Source: Lysobacterales bacterium
Lineage (GTDB): Bacteria; Pseudomonadota; Gammaproteobacteria; Xanthomonadales; Xanthomonadaceae
Direction: 5' to 3'
NCBI GenBank assembly: GCA_020442545.1
Contig: JAGRJX010000131.1
Location: 1 to 21,091 of the forward strand
Length of the DNA: 21,091 nt
Shown here one piece after another: positions 6,774-14,449 of this stretch. Below the pieces are notes generated by a model. It worked only from the letters and a program-made list of their open reading frames with translations, searched no databases and had not been told where the DNA came from. Position numbers and translations under genes: made by a program. Positions within the stretch are counted from its first letter, which is position 1; the number at the start of each line of letters is the position of its first letter.

Positions 6774-7715
6774 ATGACCAACCCGACGAATGACCATTCC
6801 GGCAGCGACCCGCTGCTTCGCGCCCTGCTCGACCGCGCCGGCGTTCGCGCCGTCCACCTGCGGCTCGACACGCAGTGGCGGGACATGCTCGAACACGCTG
6901 CCGCCGACTATCCGTGGCCGGTTCGTGACCTGCTCGGCGAGGCCTGCGTGGCCACACTGCTGGTCAGTGCGCAGATCAAGTTCGACGGACGGCTGACGCT
7001 GCAGCTCAATGCCGAAGCGCCGCTGCGCACGCTGTTCGCCGAATGTACGCGACAGGGCAGTTTCCGCGGCATCGCGCGACTGAGTTCTCCCGGCACGCCG
7101 CTGGACACGCCACTGGATCTGCGCGAACTGGGGTCGTCATCGCTGCTGGCGGTGACCATCGAAGGGATTCCCGGCAGCATCGCCAGCGGTGGTCGCTACC
7201 AGGGACTGGTGCCGCTGGAGAGCCCCGACCTGTCGCATGCGCTGGAACGCTACTTCGAGCGCTCCGAACAGCTGCCAACGCGCATGCTGCTGGCCGCCGA
7301 CGGCGAACGCGCCGCCGGCCTGCTGATCCAGCAGCTGCCTGCATCCGAACGCGAAACCGACGACGATGCCTGGCCGCGCGTGCAGATGCTGTTCGACACC
7401 TTGCAACGCGACGAGCTGCTGGCCAGCGACGGCGAGGAACTGCTGTTCCGCCTGTTCCACGAAGAATCACCGCGACTGATGGAGCGTAGCGGCATCCGTT
7501 TCGCCTGCACCTGTTCGCGCGAACGGGTGGTCGACACGCTGTTGAGTCTTGGCGAAAGCGAAGCCATGGCGGCGGTCGGAGAGGACGACCATGTCGAGGT
7601 CGACTGCCAGTTCTGCGGCCGTCGCTATCGCTTCGACCGCATCGAAGTCGCGCAGCTCTTCCACGGCGGTCTCGGCGATGACAGCCCGGATCCGGATCGC
7701 GGCATTCGGCACTAA
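6774..7715 (+). CDS. hslO: Redox-regulated chaperone Hsp33
   Basis: This 313-residue cytosolic holdase is activated by oxidation. The zinc-binding redox switch is complete: C245-T-C247 in FACTCSRERV and C278-Q-F-C281 in DCQFCGRRY. The preceding core domain shows typical stretches such as LLGEACVATLLVSAQIKFDGRLTLQL, GRYQGLVPLES and ALERYFERSEQLPT. The ATG at 6774 is chosen because Hsp33 proteins begin close to the core. A longer frame starts at 6738, but its 12 extra residues have no family features and no good ribosome site. Its TAA stop (7713-7715) lies within the first copy of the window's interspersed repeat. The last ~15 residues are acidic and low in complexity. The candidate heat-shock promoter upstream fits its role. 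Confidence 0.95.
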   Translation: MTNPTNDHSGSDPLLRALLDRAGVRAVHLRLDTQWRDMLEHAAADYPWPVRDLLGEACVATLLVSAQIKFDGRLTLQLNAEAPLRTLFAECTRQGSFRGIARLSSPGTPLDTPLDLRELGSSSLLAVTIEGIPGSIASGGRYQGLVPLESPDLSHALERYFERSEQLPTRMLLAADGERAAGLLIQQLPASERETDDDAWPRVQMLFDTLQRDELLASDGEELLFRLFHEESPRLMERSGIRFACTCSRERVVDTLLSLGESEAMAAVGEDDHVEVDCQFCGRRYRFDRIEVAQLFHGGLGDDSPDPDRGIRH

Positions 7716-7739
7716 GGCAACGCCGAACAGGTATCCGCC
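7712..7739 (+). repeat. Interspersed repeat, copy 1
   Basis: These 28 bases match 25 of the 28 bases at 15093-15120; the shared core is AAGGCAACGC, GAACA and GTATCCGCC. The copy starts at the stop codon of hslO. It is in the opposite orientation to copy 2 at 7976-8006. Confidence 0.8.
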
Positions 7740-7747
7740 ACCGGCAT

Positions 7748-7843
7748 GATGTCTCAATCGTTCGCCAGTCGTACTGCAGGCCGCAGGCAATGCTCGCCGC
7801 CCTGGCAAGGACTGGGGCGCGGCTGGCGGGCGATTGAGACATC
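7748..7843. repeat. 21-bp inverted repeat (foldback)
   Basis: The arms 7748-7768 (beginning GATGTCTCAATCG) and 7823-7843 (ending CGATTGAGACATC) are inverted repeats with 2 mismatches in 21 bases. They are separated by 54 bases. Transcribed, they would form a long stable hairpin. Confidence 0.8.
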
Positions 7844-7873
7844 ACCCCGTCATTGGAAATCAACCGGTTGGGG

Positions 7874-7968
7874 CCGCACGCCCGTCGCGCAGCTCAGCGC
7901 GCCGTCGTCTCGACAGACGGCCAGTCTGCCTTCGCCGACGCCACTCGATCCGCACGACGGGCGTGCGG
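7874..7968. repeat. 14-bp perfect inverted repeat (foldback)
   Basis: CCGCACGCCCGTCG (7874-7887) and CGACGGGCGTGCGG (7955-7968) are exact inverted repeats separated by 67 bases. They lie directly inside repeat copy 2. Confidence 0.8.
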
Positions 7969-7975
7969 TGACGAC

Positions 7976-8006
7976 GACGGATACTTGTTCAGCGGTGCCC
8001 TAAACC
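7976..8006 (-). repeat. Interspersed repeat, copy 2
   Basis: Read on the minus strand, this 31-base copy matches 15090-15120 at 28 of 31 positions, including GCTGAACAAGTATCCG. It closes the 7712-8006 segment in inverted orientation to copy 1. Confidence 0.8.
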
Positions 8007-8163
8007 TCGACCGGTCTTCGGCAGGCTGCAACCTCTACACCTGTTTCCGTGCGTGAATCGACCCCTGACCGGTCGAAGCGACAACTGCCATCAAGCCAGC
8101 GCCGGACAATTCGCCGCCGGGAAAGCGCGCTGATTTCCATCAACCCGCTCGCCGCACGTCCCG

Positions 8164-11100
8164 TCAGGCGCGCTCCGACAGCAGCTGCGATAGCGGCATC
8201 GGCCGTGCCATCAAGTACCCCTGACCCAAATCACAGCCCAGCGCGATCAGCGCACGTCGCTGCGCATCGGTCTCGATGCCTTCGGCAATCACTTCCATGC
8301 CCAGCGATTGACCGAGCGAACAAACCGCCCTCAGGACAGCTTCGGCACTGCCGCGCTCGTCATCGCCCAGAGCACTTACGAAGCTGCGATCCAGCTTGAT
8401 GGCATGCAGAGGAAACTGGTGCAGATAGCTCAATGACGAATAGCCGGTGCCGAAATCGTCCAGCGCCAGGGACACACCCAGCTCGCTGAACTGATGCAGC
8501 AATGCTCGTACCTGCCGCGGATCTTCCAGCAGCGTGCGCTCGGTAACCTCAATGCGCAGCTGCTCGGGGCGAAGTCCGAATCGCTGCAATCGGTCTTCCA
8601 TGTCCGACACGAAACCGGGATAGCGAAAGTGCCGCGCACCCACATTGATGCCGACGAACACATCCGAATCACCAAGCAGCGACTGAGTCTGCTCGAAGAC
8701 CCGGTCGTAGACCTGCAGGTCGATGGCTTCCAGCAGGCCGGTTTCCTCCGCGCTGCGCAGAAATGCACCCGGCGCCAGCACCGATCCATCTGCCTGATGC
8801 CAGCGCATGAGCGCCTCGTAGCCGACCAGCCGCTCCGCTCGCAGCGACAGGATTGGCTGATACACGACATCGAATTCGTTGCGCACCAGCGCCCGCCGCA
8901 GGTTGCCCTCCAGCTCCAGCTGAGACAGTGCTTCGCGGCGCAGGGTCTCGTCGAATACGACGTGGCAACGGCGTCCGCTGGCCTTGGCCCGGTAGAGCGC
9001 GACATCCGCGTCGCGGAGCAGCTCCTCCGGCGTGTGGTAGTGCGATTGCCCCAGTACGATCCCGATGCTGGTGGACGAATAAAGGTCCTTGCCGCTGACC
9101 CGGACTGGCTGTTCGAGCACCTCGATGACGCGCCTGGCGACGGCCTCGGCATCGGCCTCGCCGCTGACGGACTCCAGCAAGACGGCAAATTCGTCACCGC
9201 CCAGGCGAGCCACCAGCCCGTCACCCTTCACGCAGCAGGCGATCCGGTTGGCCACCTGTTTCAGCAGCTGGTCGCCGATCAGATGACCGACCGAGTCATT
9301 GATGACCTTGAAGCGGTCCAGATCCAGGAACAGGACGGCAAAGGTCTGGCCACCCTTGCCGTCATGGAGCCTCAAAGCGTCCGCCAGGCGGGTCATGAGC
9401 TGGGTACGATTGGGGAGCCCCGTGAGCGCATCGTGCAGCGCATCGTGCTTGAGCTGGCGCTCCATGCGTTCGCGTTCGCCAATCTGCTCGCGCAGATCGC
9501 GATTAGCGGCAAACAGTTCCCGGGTGCGCTCGCTGACACGGTTCTCCAGCTCGGCGTTAGCGTCACGCAACGAGTCGGCCGCCTGCTTGCGCATCAGGGC
9601 GTTGGCAATGTGATAGCTGACAAAGGTCAGCAGCTCCTGGTCGCGGGCGGTGTAGCTGTGGTCAGCGTCGTAACTTTGCACTGCCAGCACGCCGACGGTC
9701 TTCTCGTCGCAGATCAGTGGTACGCCCAGCCAGACGGTGGCGCGTGCCCCGTGGCTCAGCAGTTCACCGGCCTCGTGCAGTCGCTGGTTGGTCTCGCGAT
9801 CGGCCAGCAGCGGCTTGCCGGTGCGCATCACATACTCGGTAAGTCCCGAACCGAACTTTCGCGGCGCACGGTCCACGTCGTATTCGTCGACGGAATAGGC
9901 GAACTGGATGCTGTCGCCAGCATCGCCCAGTAGCGCGATAAAGAAGTTGCCGGCATACAGCAGCTCGCCGACGACCCGATGCACCGCCTGGTAGAACGCT
10001 TCGGCGGTTTCGCTGGTTGATCCGAGTTCGGCGATTCGGAACAGCGCTGCCTGCAGCCGCTCGCTCCGCTGCCGCTCTACAACCTCAAGCTGCAAGGCCT
10101 GGTTGGCGTCTTTCAGCTCCGCCGTGCGTTCGCGCACCCGCTTCTCAAGCAGATCGTGAGCTCGCTTGCGCTCGATGGCGGTGGCAATGTGCTGGGAAAC
10201 GAAGGTCAGCAGCTCCAGGCTGCGAGCATCATAACGGTGCGCACTGTCGTAGCTTTGCACCACCACCGCACCAATCACGTCGTCGCCATGACGCATCGGC
10301 ACACCGAGCCAGTCCACGCTCTGCGGGCCGTAGCCATCCGGCGTACCGTGCTCGCTGGCGAGATCGAACGATGGCCCAAGCAGAGCCCTGCCCCGCGTGA
10401 GCACGTATGCGGTCAGCGAGCCTTGGTAATCACTCAGCGGATAGCGCTGTTGCGGCGGTGGCGGCTCGGCATCGGCCACATCACGGAAGTACGGGAAGTA
10501 GAGCTCATGATTGCCGTTGTCGAGCAGCGAAATGTAGAAGTTCTCTGCGTACATCAGGTCGGCGATCACGGCATGGATGCGCGCCATCATGTCGTGCATG
10601 TCGAGATCGCTGTTGGCGAGATCGGCAATGGAGTACAGAGCGCGCTGCAGGCGTTCGGCATCGGCCAGTCGGTGCACGGCCAGGTGCAGGCGCTCCAGCT
10701 CCAGCGCTGGAGGAAGGCGCTGAGCCAGCAGACTTGCCGCGTCTGCCAGCCAGCCCTGCGCGACGTCGGTGCTGCCGGCAACTCGCTCAGGCGCGGCGAT
10801 CTCGCAGAGCAGGGCAGCCTTGATACCGTCATCCGTTTCCAGCGGCGCCGCGAGCACGAGTGGCGGGCCATCCGCCCGCATCGGCACGGAACTCTTGATC
10901 GCACGTTCTGCAACCGGCTGGTACACCGACCAGTCACGGACATCGGCTACCGCCCGCAACCAGCAGGTTTCCGGTTCGTCATCGGCCCCATCGGGCAGCC
11001 ACAGCGCGAAATGACAGTCCCCGAAGCGCTCGCGAAAGCTGTCCGCCAGCGATGCCAGCAGGTCACGCGCACGGCGTCCGGCCAGCAGCATGTCGGTCCG

Positions 11101-11187
11101 TGAAACGCGCGCCGCCAGTGTTGCCGAGTCCAGCAAGGGAGACCGACGTTCAACCGCCTCCGAGTTGGATGGGTGATTGCTGCGCAT
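8164..11187 (-). CDS. Cyclic-di-GMP signalling protein: GAF-GAF-GGDEF-EAL
   Basis: This 1007-residue cytosolic protein has no evident membrane segment. In order: a possible divergent GAF-like region (about 20-165), GAF (about 180-335), a coiled-coil linker, a second GAF (about 378-530), another coiled coil, GGDEF (about 575-740) and EAL (about 750-1005). The cyclase motif is intact (RLGGDEF, near 660), but the inhibitory RxxD site five residues upstream is replaced by KGDG. The phosphodiesterase motifs are intact: EALMRW near 787, EVTERTL, DDFGTGYSS, IKLDRSF and VIAEGIET. Both activities are therefore possible and the net direction cannot be predicted. The ATG at 11187 is chosen for its GGGGAG ribosome site; the longer frame to 11406 enters a hairpin-bearing intergenic region. 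A divergent outer-membrane-like gene lies upstream. Confidence 0.93.
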   Translation of the reverse strand: MRSNHPSNSEAVERRSPLLDSATLAARVSRTDMLLAGRRARDLLASLADSFRERFGDCHFALWLPDGADDEPETCWLRAVADVRDWSVYQPVAERAIKSSVPMRADGPPLVLAAPLETDDGIKAALLCEIAAPERVAGSTDVAQGWLADAASLLAQRLPPALELERLHLAVHRLADAERLQRALYSIADLANSDLDMHDMMARIHAVIADLMYAENFYISLLDNGNHELYFPYFRDVADAEPPPPQQRYPLSDYQGSLTAYVLTRGRALLGPSFDLASEHGTPDGYGPQSVDWLGVPMRHGDDVIGAVVVQSYDSAHRYDARSLELLTFVSQHIATAIERKRAHDLLEKRVRERTAELKDANQALQLEVVERQRSERLQAALFRIAELGSTSETAEAFYQAVHRVVGELLYAGNFFIALLGDAGDSIQFAYSVDEYDVDRAPRKFGSGLTEYVMRTGKPLLADRETNQRLHEAGELLSHGARATVWLGVPLICDEKTVGVLAVQSYDADHSYTARDQELLTFVSYHIANALMRKQAADSLRDANAELENRVSERTRELFAANRDLREQIGERERMERQLKHDALHDALTGLPNRTQLMTRLADALRLHDGKGGQTFAVLFLDLDRFKVINDSVGHLIGDQLLKQVANRIACCVKGDGLVARLGGDEFAVLLESVSGEADAEAVARRVIEVLEQPVRVSGKDLYSSTSIGIVLGQSHYHTPEELLRDADVALYRAKASGRRCHVVFDETLRREALSQLELEGNLRRALVRNEFDVVYQPILSLRAERLVGYEALMRWHQADGSVLAPGAFLRSAEETGLLEAIDLQVYDRVFEQTQSLLGDSDVFVGINVGARHFRYPGFVSDMEDRLQRFGLRPEQLRIEVTERTLLEDPRQVRALLHQFSELGVSLALDDFGTGYSSLSYLHQFPLHAIKLDRSFVSALGDDERGSAEAVLRAVCSLGQSLGMEVIAEGIETDAQRRALIALGCDLGQGYLMARPMPLSQLLSERA

Positions 11188-11225
11188 CCGCTCCCCTGTT
11201 CGCCGATCTGACGCCGCGATCAGGC

Positions 11226-11263
11226 GGCTGTGCCTGCGCCCCGGCAGTGTAGCAGGCACAGCC
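11226..11263. repeat. 12-bp perfect inverted repeat upstream of the GGDEF-EAL gene
   Basis: GGCTGTGCCTGC (11226-11237) and GCAGGCACAGCC (11252-11263) are exact inverted repeats around a 14-base loop. They lie 38-76 bases before the ATG of the GGDEF-EAL gene, inside the divergent intergenic region. The pair could be an operator or a 5' leader hairpin. Confidence 0.75.
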
Positions 11264-11307
11264 TCCCGCACCGGCGCGATGTCGCGTGACTGGAGGACGT
11301 CCGGCGC

Positions 11308-11337
11308 CTGACAACCGCACCCGCGAAGCGCTACACT
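11308..11337 (+). promoter_or_regulatory. Weak candidate sigma-70 promoter for the gene at 11468
   Basis: CTGACA (11308-11313) and TACACT (11332-11337) are 18 bases apart and match the -35 and -10 consensus at 5 of 6 and 4 of 6 positions. The leader would be about 125 bases. The call rests on this match alone. Confidence 0.25.
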
Positions 11338-11467
11338 GGTGCACGTCATGTTCCGTGCCACGGATTGCTGTCGGGAACCGCGATGCCCGATCCGGGTCAA
11401 AGCCATAGCGCGGTTCTGATCGAGTCAACGCATCGCCGTGCAACTTGTTGATTTCACATGAGGATTG

Positions 11468-12661
11468 ATGGTGCTTCATCCGCTGTCCGCCACCTTCAAA
11501 CAGCCACACGGACTGATCGCCGCGCTCGCCCTGCTGCTGGCCGGCATGCAGCTGAACGCGCCTGCGTTTGCGCAGTCCGAGTGGCCGGAAGGTGCCCGAC
11601 TGACCGATGCTGCCAGCACCTACGACGCGAGCACGCTGCCGTTCTACCTGCAGCGACCGGATTGGCCGGAAAGCGGCCATGCGTCGGATTCGCTGCAGTG
11701 GGGCGGCCAGCCACTGGATCCGAACACGCGCATCCTGCCGGTCCTTCGCAGCGGGGACGGGCGCATCGAGGCTCTGCTGTTTATCGGTGACAACAGCAAC
11801 CCGCTGCCGTTGAATCCGGTGGAGCGGTTGCTGCAACCCATCACCCTGCCGACAGGCTCTGACAACCCACGACTGGGCGCCGGACTGCGCTTTCGCGCCA
11901 GTGATCGGCTCACGCTGGGGGCAAACGTGGACCGAACCCGGTCCGCCGGAATGGCGCTGCTGTGCAACGAGGACATCGGGCTTGCAACCACCTTGAGCAG
12001 TCTCAGCGAACACTGCCTGCTGGCTGAACTGGGCGGCGAGACCGATCCACTGTCGCCTTTCGCGCATCGCCGGACATCGGAACAACAGCTGGGCGCGTCG
12101 CTTGATCTGGCGGATCGTGGGCTTGACCTGAGCTTTGGGCTGTCCTGGCTGCAATCCGATCCCTTGCCAGGCGCCAGGCTCACCACGACGACGCCCGGCC
12201 TGCCCGGATCCACTGGATTGATCAATCCGGCCTTGCTCGATGGCGGTGCCGACGCATTCTCGCTGCGCAGCGGCGGCATCGGCGTCCGCGGGATGCTGGA
12301 TCTCGGTTCGCGTCGCTGGCTCAGCCTCGACGGCCAGGTCAGTCGCACGCGAATCGAACCAAGCGTGATCGACAGCCTGATACCGAACGAATGGAACAGC
12401 GGCCGGCTTGGCATCGGCATGGGGTTTGGTGACTTCAGCGGGCGCATTTCCGGACATGTTGTCGACATCCGTGGCAGCGATGCCCTCTGGGGCGGCCTCG
12501 ACATTGGCTTTTCCTGGCGCACACCGTGGCGCGCCGCGCTGACGATCGGCGCCCGCAACGTGGTCAGCGGCGGCAACAAGACCTGGCCTCAGGAAAACGT
12601 CCGGGCACTTGAGGAAGCGCAGAGCCGCGTCCCCTACGTCCAGTATCAGCAGGACCTCTGA
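11468..12661 (+). CDS. Secreted hypothetical protein, probable outer-membrane beta-barrel
   Basis: I do not recognise this 397-residue protein. It has a clear signal peptide (hydrophobic LIAALALLLAGMQL, then APAFAQ with likely cleavage after AFA). After about residue 130 it shows many short alternating hydrophobic/polar stretches ending in turns, such as LGAGLRFRASDRLTLGANVD, GLDLSFGLSWLQSDP, RWLSLDGQVSRTRI, GRLGIGMGFGDFSGRISGHV and RAALTIGARNVV. This pattern suggests a 10-14-strand outer-membrane barrel, and the C-terminus YVQYQQDL resembles barrel ends. Residues 37-130 may form a soluble plug or N-domain. AGGA lies 3 bases before the ATG at 11468 and 6 before an in-frame GTG at 11471, so the true start may be the GTG. 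It is divergent from the c-di-GMP gene and ends at a shared terminator. Confidence 0.6.
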   Translation: MVLHPLSATFKQPHGLIAALALLLAGMQLNAPAFAQSEWPEGARLTDAASTYDASTLPFYLQRPDWPESGHASDSLQWGGQPLDPNTRILPVLRSGDGRIEALLFIGDNSNPLPLNPVERLLQPITLPTGSDNPRLGAGLRFRASDRLTLGANVDRTRSAGMALLCNEDIGLATTLSSLSEHCLLAELGGETDPLSPFAHRRTSEQQLGASLDLADRGLDLSFGLSWLQSDPLPGARLTTTTPGLPGSTGLINPALLDGGADAFSLRSGGIGVRGMLDLGSRRWLSLDGQVSRTRIEPSVIDSLIPNEWNSGRLGIGMGFGDFSGRISGHVVDIRGSDALWGGLDIGFSWRTPWRAALTIGARNVVSGGNKTWPQENVRALEEAQSRVPYVQYQQDL

Positions 12662-12929
12662 TTCCGACTGCCGTACCTCGGCCGTTGCGCGGCAAACTCC
12701 GCCCCGTCATGACTAGCAAGGTCACCGAGCTTCGCAGGCAAGCTGCGGATGCGGGCTTTGTATCCGGTTCCGGGGCCGGGTAGCGCATCCCGCCAGCTGC
12801 TGACCCTACCCGCCCCGCCCGCAATGCCTGCGCCGCCGACTAGCTCGACCCAAAACGGAAAACGGCCGTCGCTTGGCGACAGCCGTTTTCGGTGGTGAAC
12901 GACGCTGATCCAGCGCGGTGGGATTGACC
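12662..12929. other. Intergenic region between convergent genes
   Basis: These 268 bases hold the bidirectional terminator at 12858-12890 and no credible gene. A small hairpin, CGCAG/CTGCG near 12735-12750, is present but has no assignable function. Confidence 0.5.
12858..12890. terminator. Bidirectional intrinsic terminator
   Basis: GAAAACGGC (12858-12866) pairs with GCCGTTTTC (12882-12890). The stem is extended by GTCGC/GCGAC across one mismatch, with a TTG loop. A-rich and T-rich flanks on both sides make it usable in both directions, ending the gene at 11468-12661 and the DUF4097 operon. Confidence 0.85.
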
Positions 12930-13832
12930 TTACTTCAGGTCGATCACGATGTCGCCACTGAAGGTTTCCAGACTGATCCTCCCGGAACCAGAGCCGGCGC
13001 GGGTTTCCAGCGTGGAGCCGTTGCCGAAACCGGCCTTCTCGACCTTGCCCACCGGCGAGCGGATGTCGCCGCTGAAGGTTTCGGCCTCGATCTCGGCCGA
13101 CAGTGATGCCGGGAACTGCAGCCCGATGTCGCCGGACACCGATTCCGCGCTGAGCCGGCCGGACGCCGCCATCGCGGCGCGCAAATCAACATCGCCGGAC
13201 ACCGTGCTGAGCCGAATCTCCCGCAGCTCGCCGGCAGTGATGTCGATATCACCGGACACCACTTCGGCCCGCAGCGAGCCGCTGATGTCGCCAGTGGCAG
13301 TTATGTTGCCGCTCACGCTTTCCACGCGCAGGTCCTGCGCATCGATGCGCAGCTCGAGATCACCGCTGACGCTGGAAATGCTGGCTTCACGCGCGCGCGC
13401 ATCGATGCTCACGTTGCCGCTGACCGATTCGGCATCCAGCCCCTGACTGTCGATGCCACTGACCTCAATGTCCGCGCTGACCGCTTCCAGATCCAGCACC
13501 ACGGCGCGTGGCACCTTGATGTCCAGCCGGGTTGGCCCGCTCTTGCCGTTGCCGCCGAACCAGCCACTGCTCTGCGGGTAATGGACCTGGATGTCGAGGT
13601 GGTCGCCGCCGCCATCGATCTCCAGTTTCTCCACGCCCTCGCCCAGGCTGCCGCCGATATGGACCTCGTTGAGATCCCAGACGCTGACATTGATGCTGCC
13701 CTTGACGTTGTCCACGCTGACGCGCGCGTCAGCATTGACCGTACGGGTCTCGTCGATGGGCGTCGCCGCCAGCGCGGCTGCCGGCAGCAGCCCCGCCAAC
13801 AGCAGCATCGCGATGCTTGTATTCCTGTTCAT
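12930..13832 (-). CDS. Exported DUF4097-type beta-repeat protein
   Basis: This 300-residue protein has a signal peptide (about 1-22, IAMLLLAGLLPAAALA) and then a right-handed beta-repeat region of the DUF4097 type. The motif (V/F)SG(D/N) recurs eight times at roughly 20-25-residue intervals, for example ESVSGNV, SSVSGDL, STVSGDV, ESVSGDI and ETFSGDI. It should fold as a beta-helix or beta-solenoid in the periplasm or on the surface. DUF4097 proteins often sit with sigma/anti-sigma genes or envelope-stress regulators, but the biochemical role is unknown. The ATG at 13832 is preceded by GAGGTAGAG. A longer frame to 13910 lacks a signal peptide at its N-terminus and is rejected. It is the last gene of a sigma/anti-sigma/DUF4097 operon, 74 bases after the anti-sigma gene. 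Confidence 0.9.
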   Translation of the reverse strand: MNRNTSIAMLLLAGLLPAAALAATPIDETRTVNADARVSVDNVKGSINVSVWDLNEVHIGGSLGEGVEKLEIDGGGDHLDIQVHYPQSSGWFGGNGKSGPTRLDIKVPRAVVLDLEAVSADIEVSGIDSQGLDAESVSGNVSIDARAREASISSVSGDLELRIDAQDLRVESVSGNITATGDISGSLRAEVVSGDIDITAGELREIRLSTVSGDVDLRAAMAASGRLSAESVSGDIGLQFPASLSAEIEAETFSGDIRSPVGKVEKAGFGNGSTLETRAGSGSGRISLETFSGDIVIDLK

Positions 13833-13906
13833 GACTCTACCTCGGTTTGTGTTGATGCTCGTGATCGGGACGCGAAAAACGGAGACGCGAAAAAGAGAGC
13901 GACCGG

Positions 13907-14449
13907 TCAACTCATCAGTCCGCGCTGCGACAGGCGCAGGCGCTGTGCGTAAACATCACGCAGGCGTTCCAGCAGGAAGCTCGACTGCGGATCGCGGCGC
14001 ATCGCTTCACGGATCTGCGAGGCGCTGCGATCCAGCTCGGCCGCCGCGGCCTGCAGCGGGACAGGCATCCGCCCCGCATCGATCTCCAACAGTGCCGCCT
14101 GGTACTCGACGGTCATCGCCTGTGCCTGGATGCGAAGCGCACGCGATCCGGCTGCAGCGCCACGCATGGCGACAGGCGAGTCCGTGGCCGTTGGCCCCTG
14201 GATTGCATCGGGCCAGAAGCTGACCAATACGGCAGCACCCAGCACCGATGCAGCCAGGGCCGTCCAAGTCTGCCAGCGTGAGCGACGACGTCTCGCCATT
14301 GAAGGCAGCATTGCGGGTGTCGCCACGCGATCCAGCCGCTGAGCGATTCCCGGCCACAGGTCACGTGAAGGATCACGGTCCGCCGACAGGCCGCGAAGGC
14401 GGCGCCGCAGCTCGAAGCCCTCGCTGTCGAATTCCTGATGCTCAGTCAT
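13907..14449 (-). CDS. Probable anti-sigma factor, single-pass membrane protein
   Basis: This 180-residue protein has a charged cytosolic N-terminal part (1-55), one membrane helix (about 61-79, TWTALAASVLGAAVLVSFW) and a helical, coiled-coil-prone periplasmic part (about 95-175) rich in Ala, Arg and Gln. No zinc-binding anti-sigma motif is present. The ATG at 14449 overlaps the TGA of the sigma gene (ATGA) and is preceded by GGGAGGT. A frame extended to 14470 would bury this ribosome site. Translational coupling to the sigma factor and the topology suggest that it holds the sigma factor at the membrane. I do not recognise a named family. The neighbouring DUF4097 protein may be its periplasmic partner or a regulon member. 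Confidence 0.68.
   Translation of the reverse strand: MTEHQEFDSEGFELRRRLRGLSADRDPSRDLWPGIAQRLDRVATPAMLPSMARRRRSRWQTWTALAASVLGAAVLVSFWPDAIQGPTATDSPVAMRGAAAGSRALRIQAQAMTVEYQAALLEIDAGRMPVPLQAAAAELDRSASQIREAMRRDPQSSFLLERLRDVYAQRLRLSQRGLMS

Larger units (their letters stand above)
7716..8163. other. Gene-free interval with nested inverted repeats; possible MITE-like element (7712-8006)
   Basis: No credible protein is encoded in these 448 bases. Repeat copies 1 and 2 lie in opposite orientation at 7712-7739 and 7976-8006 and bound a ~295-base segment. That segment holds two inner inverted repeats, 7748-7768 with 7823-7843 and 7874-7887 with 7955-7968. Terminal inverted repeats, strong internal foldback and no transposase resemble a MITE or a REP-type double hairpin. 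No clear target-site duplication is visible. The remaining bases 8007-8163 show nothing I can assign beyond two small GACCGGTC palindromes. Confidence 0.5.

Noticed and set aside
8494..9933. 479-codon plus-strand frame across the GGDEF-EAL gene
   Set aside because: Antisense to intact GGDEF and EAL motifs, with no recognisable domain of its own.
11150..12457. 435-codon minus-strand frame opposite the secreted barrel-like protein
   Set aside because: The plus-strand frame has a signal peptide, a ribosome site and strand-like periodicity. The minus-strand frame lacks these and runs across the c-di-GMP gene start.
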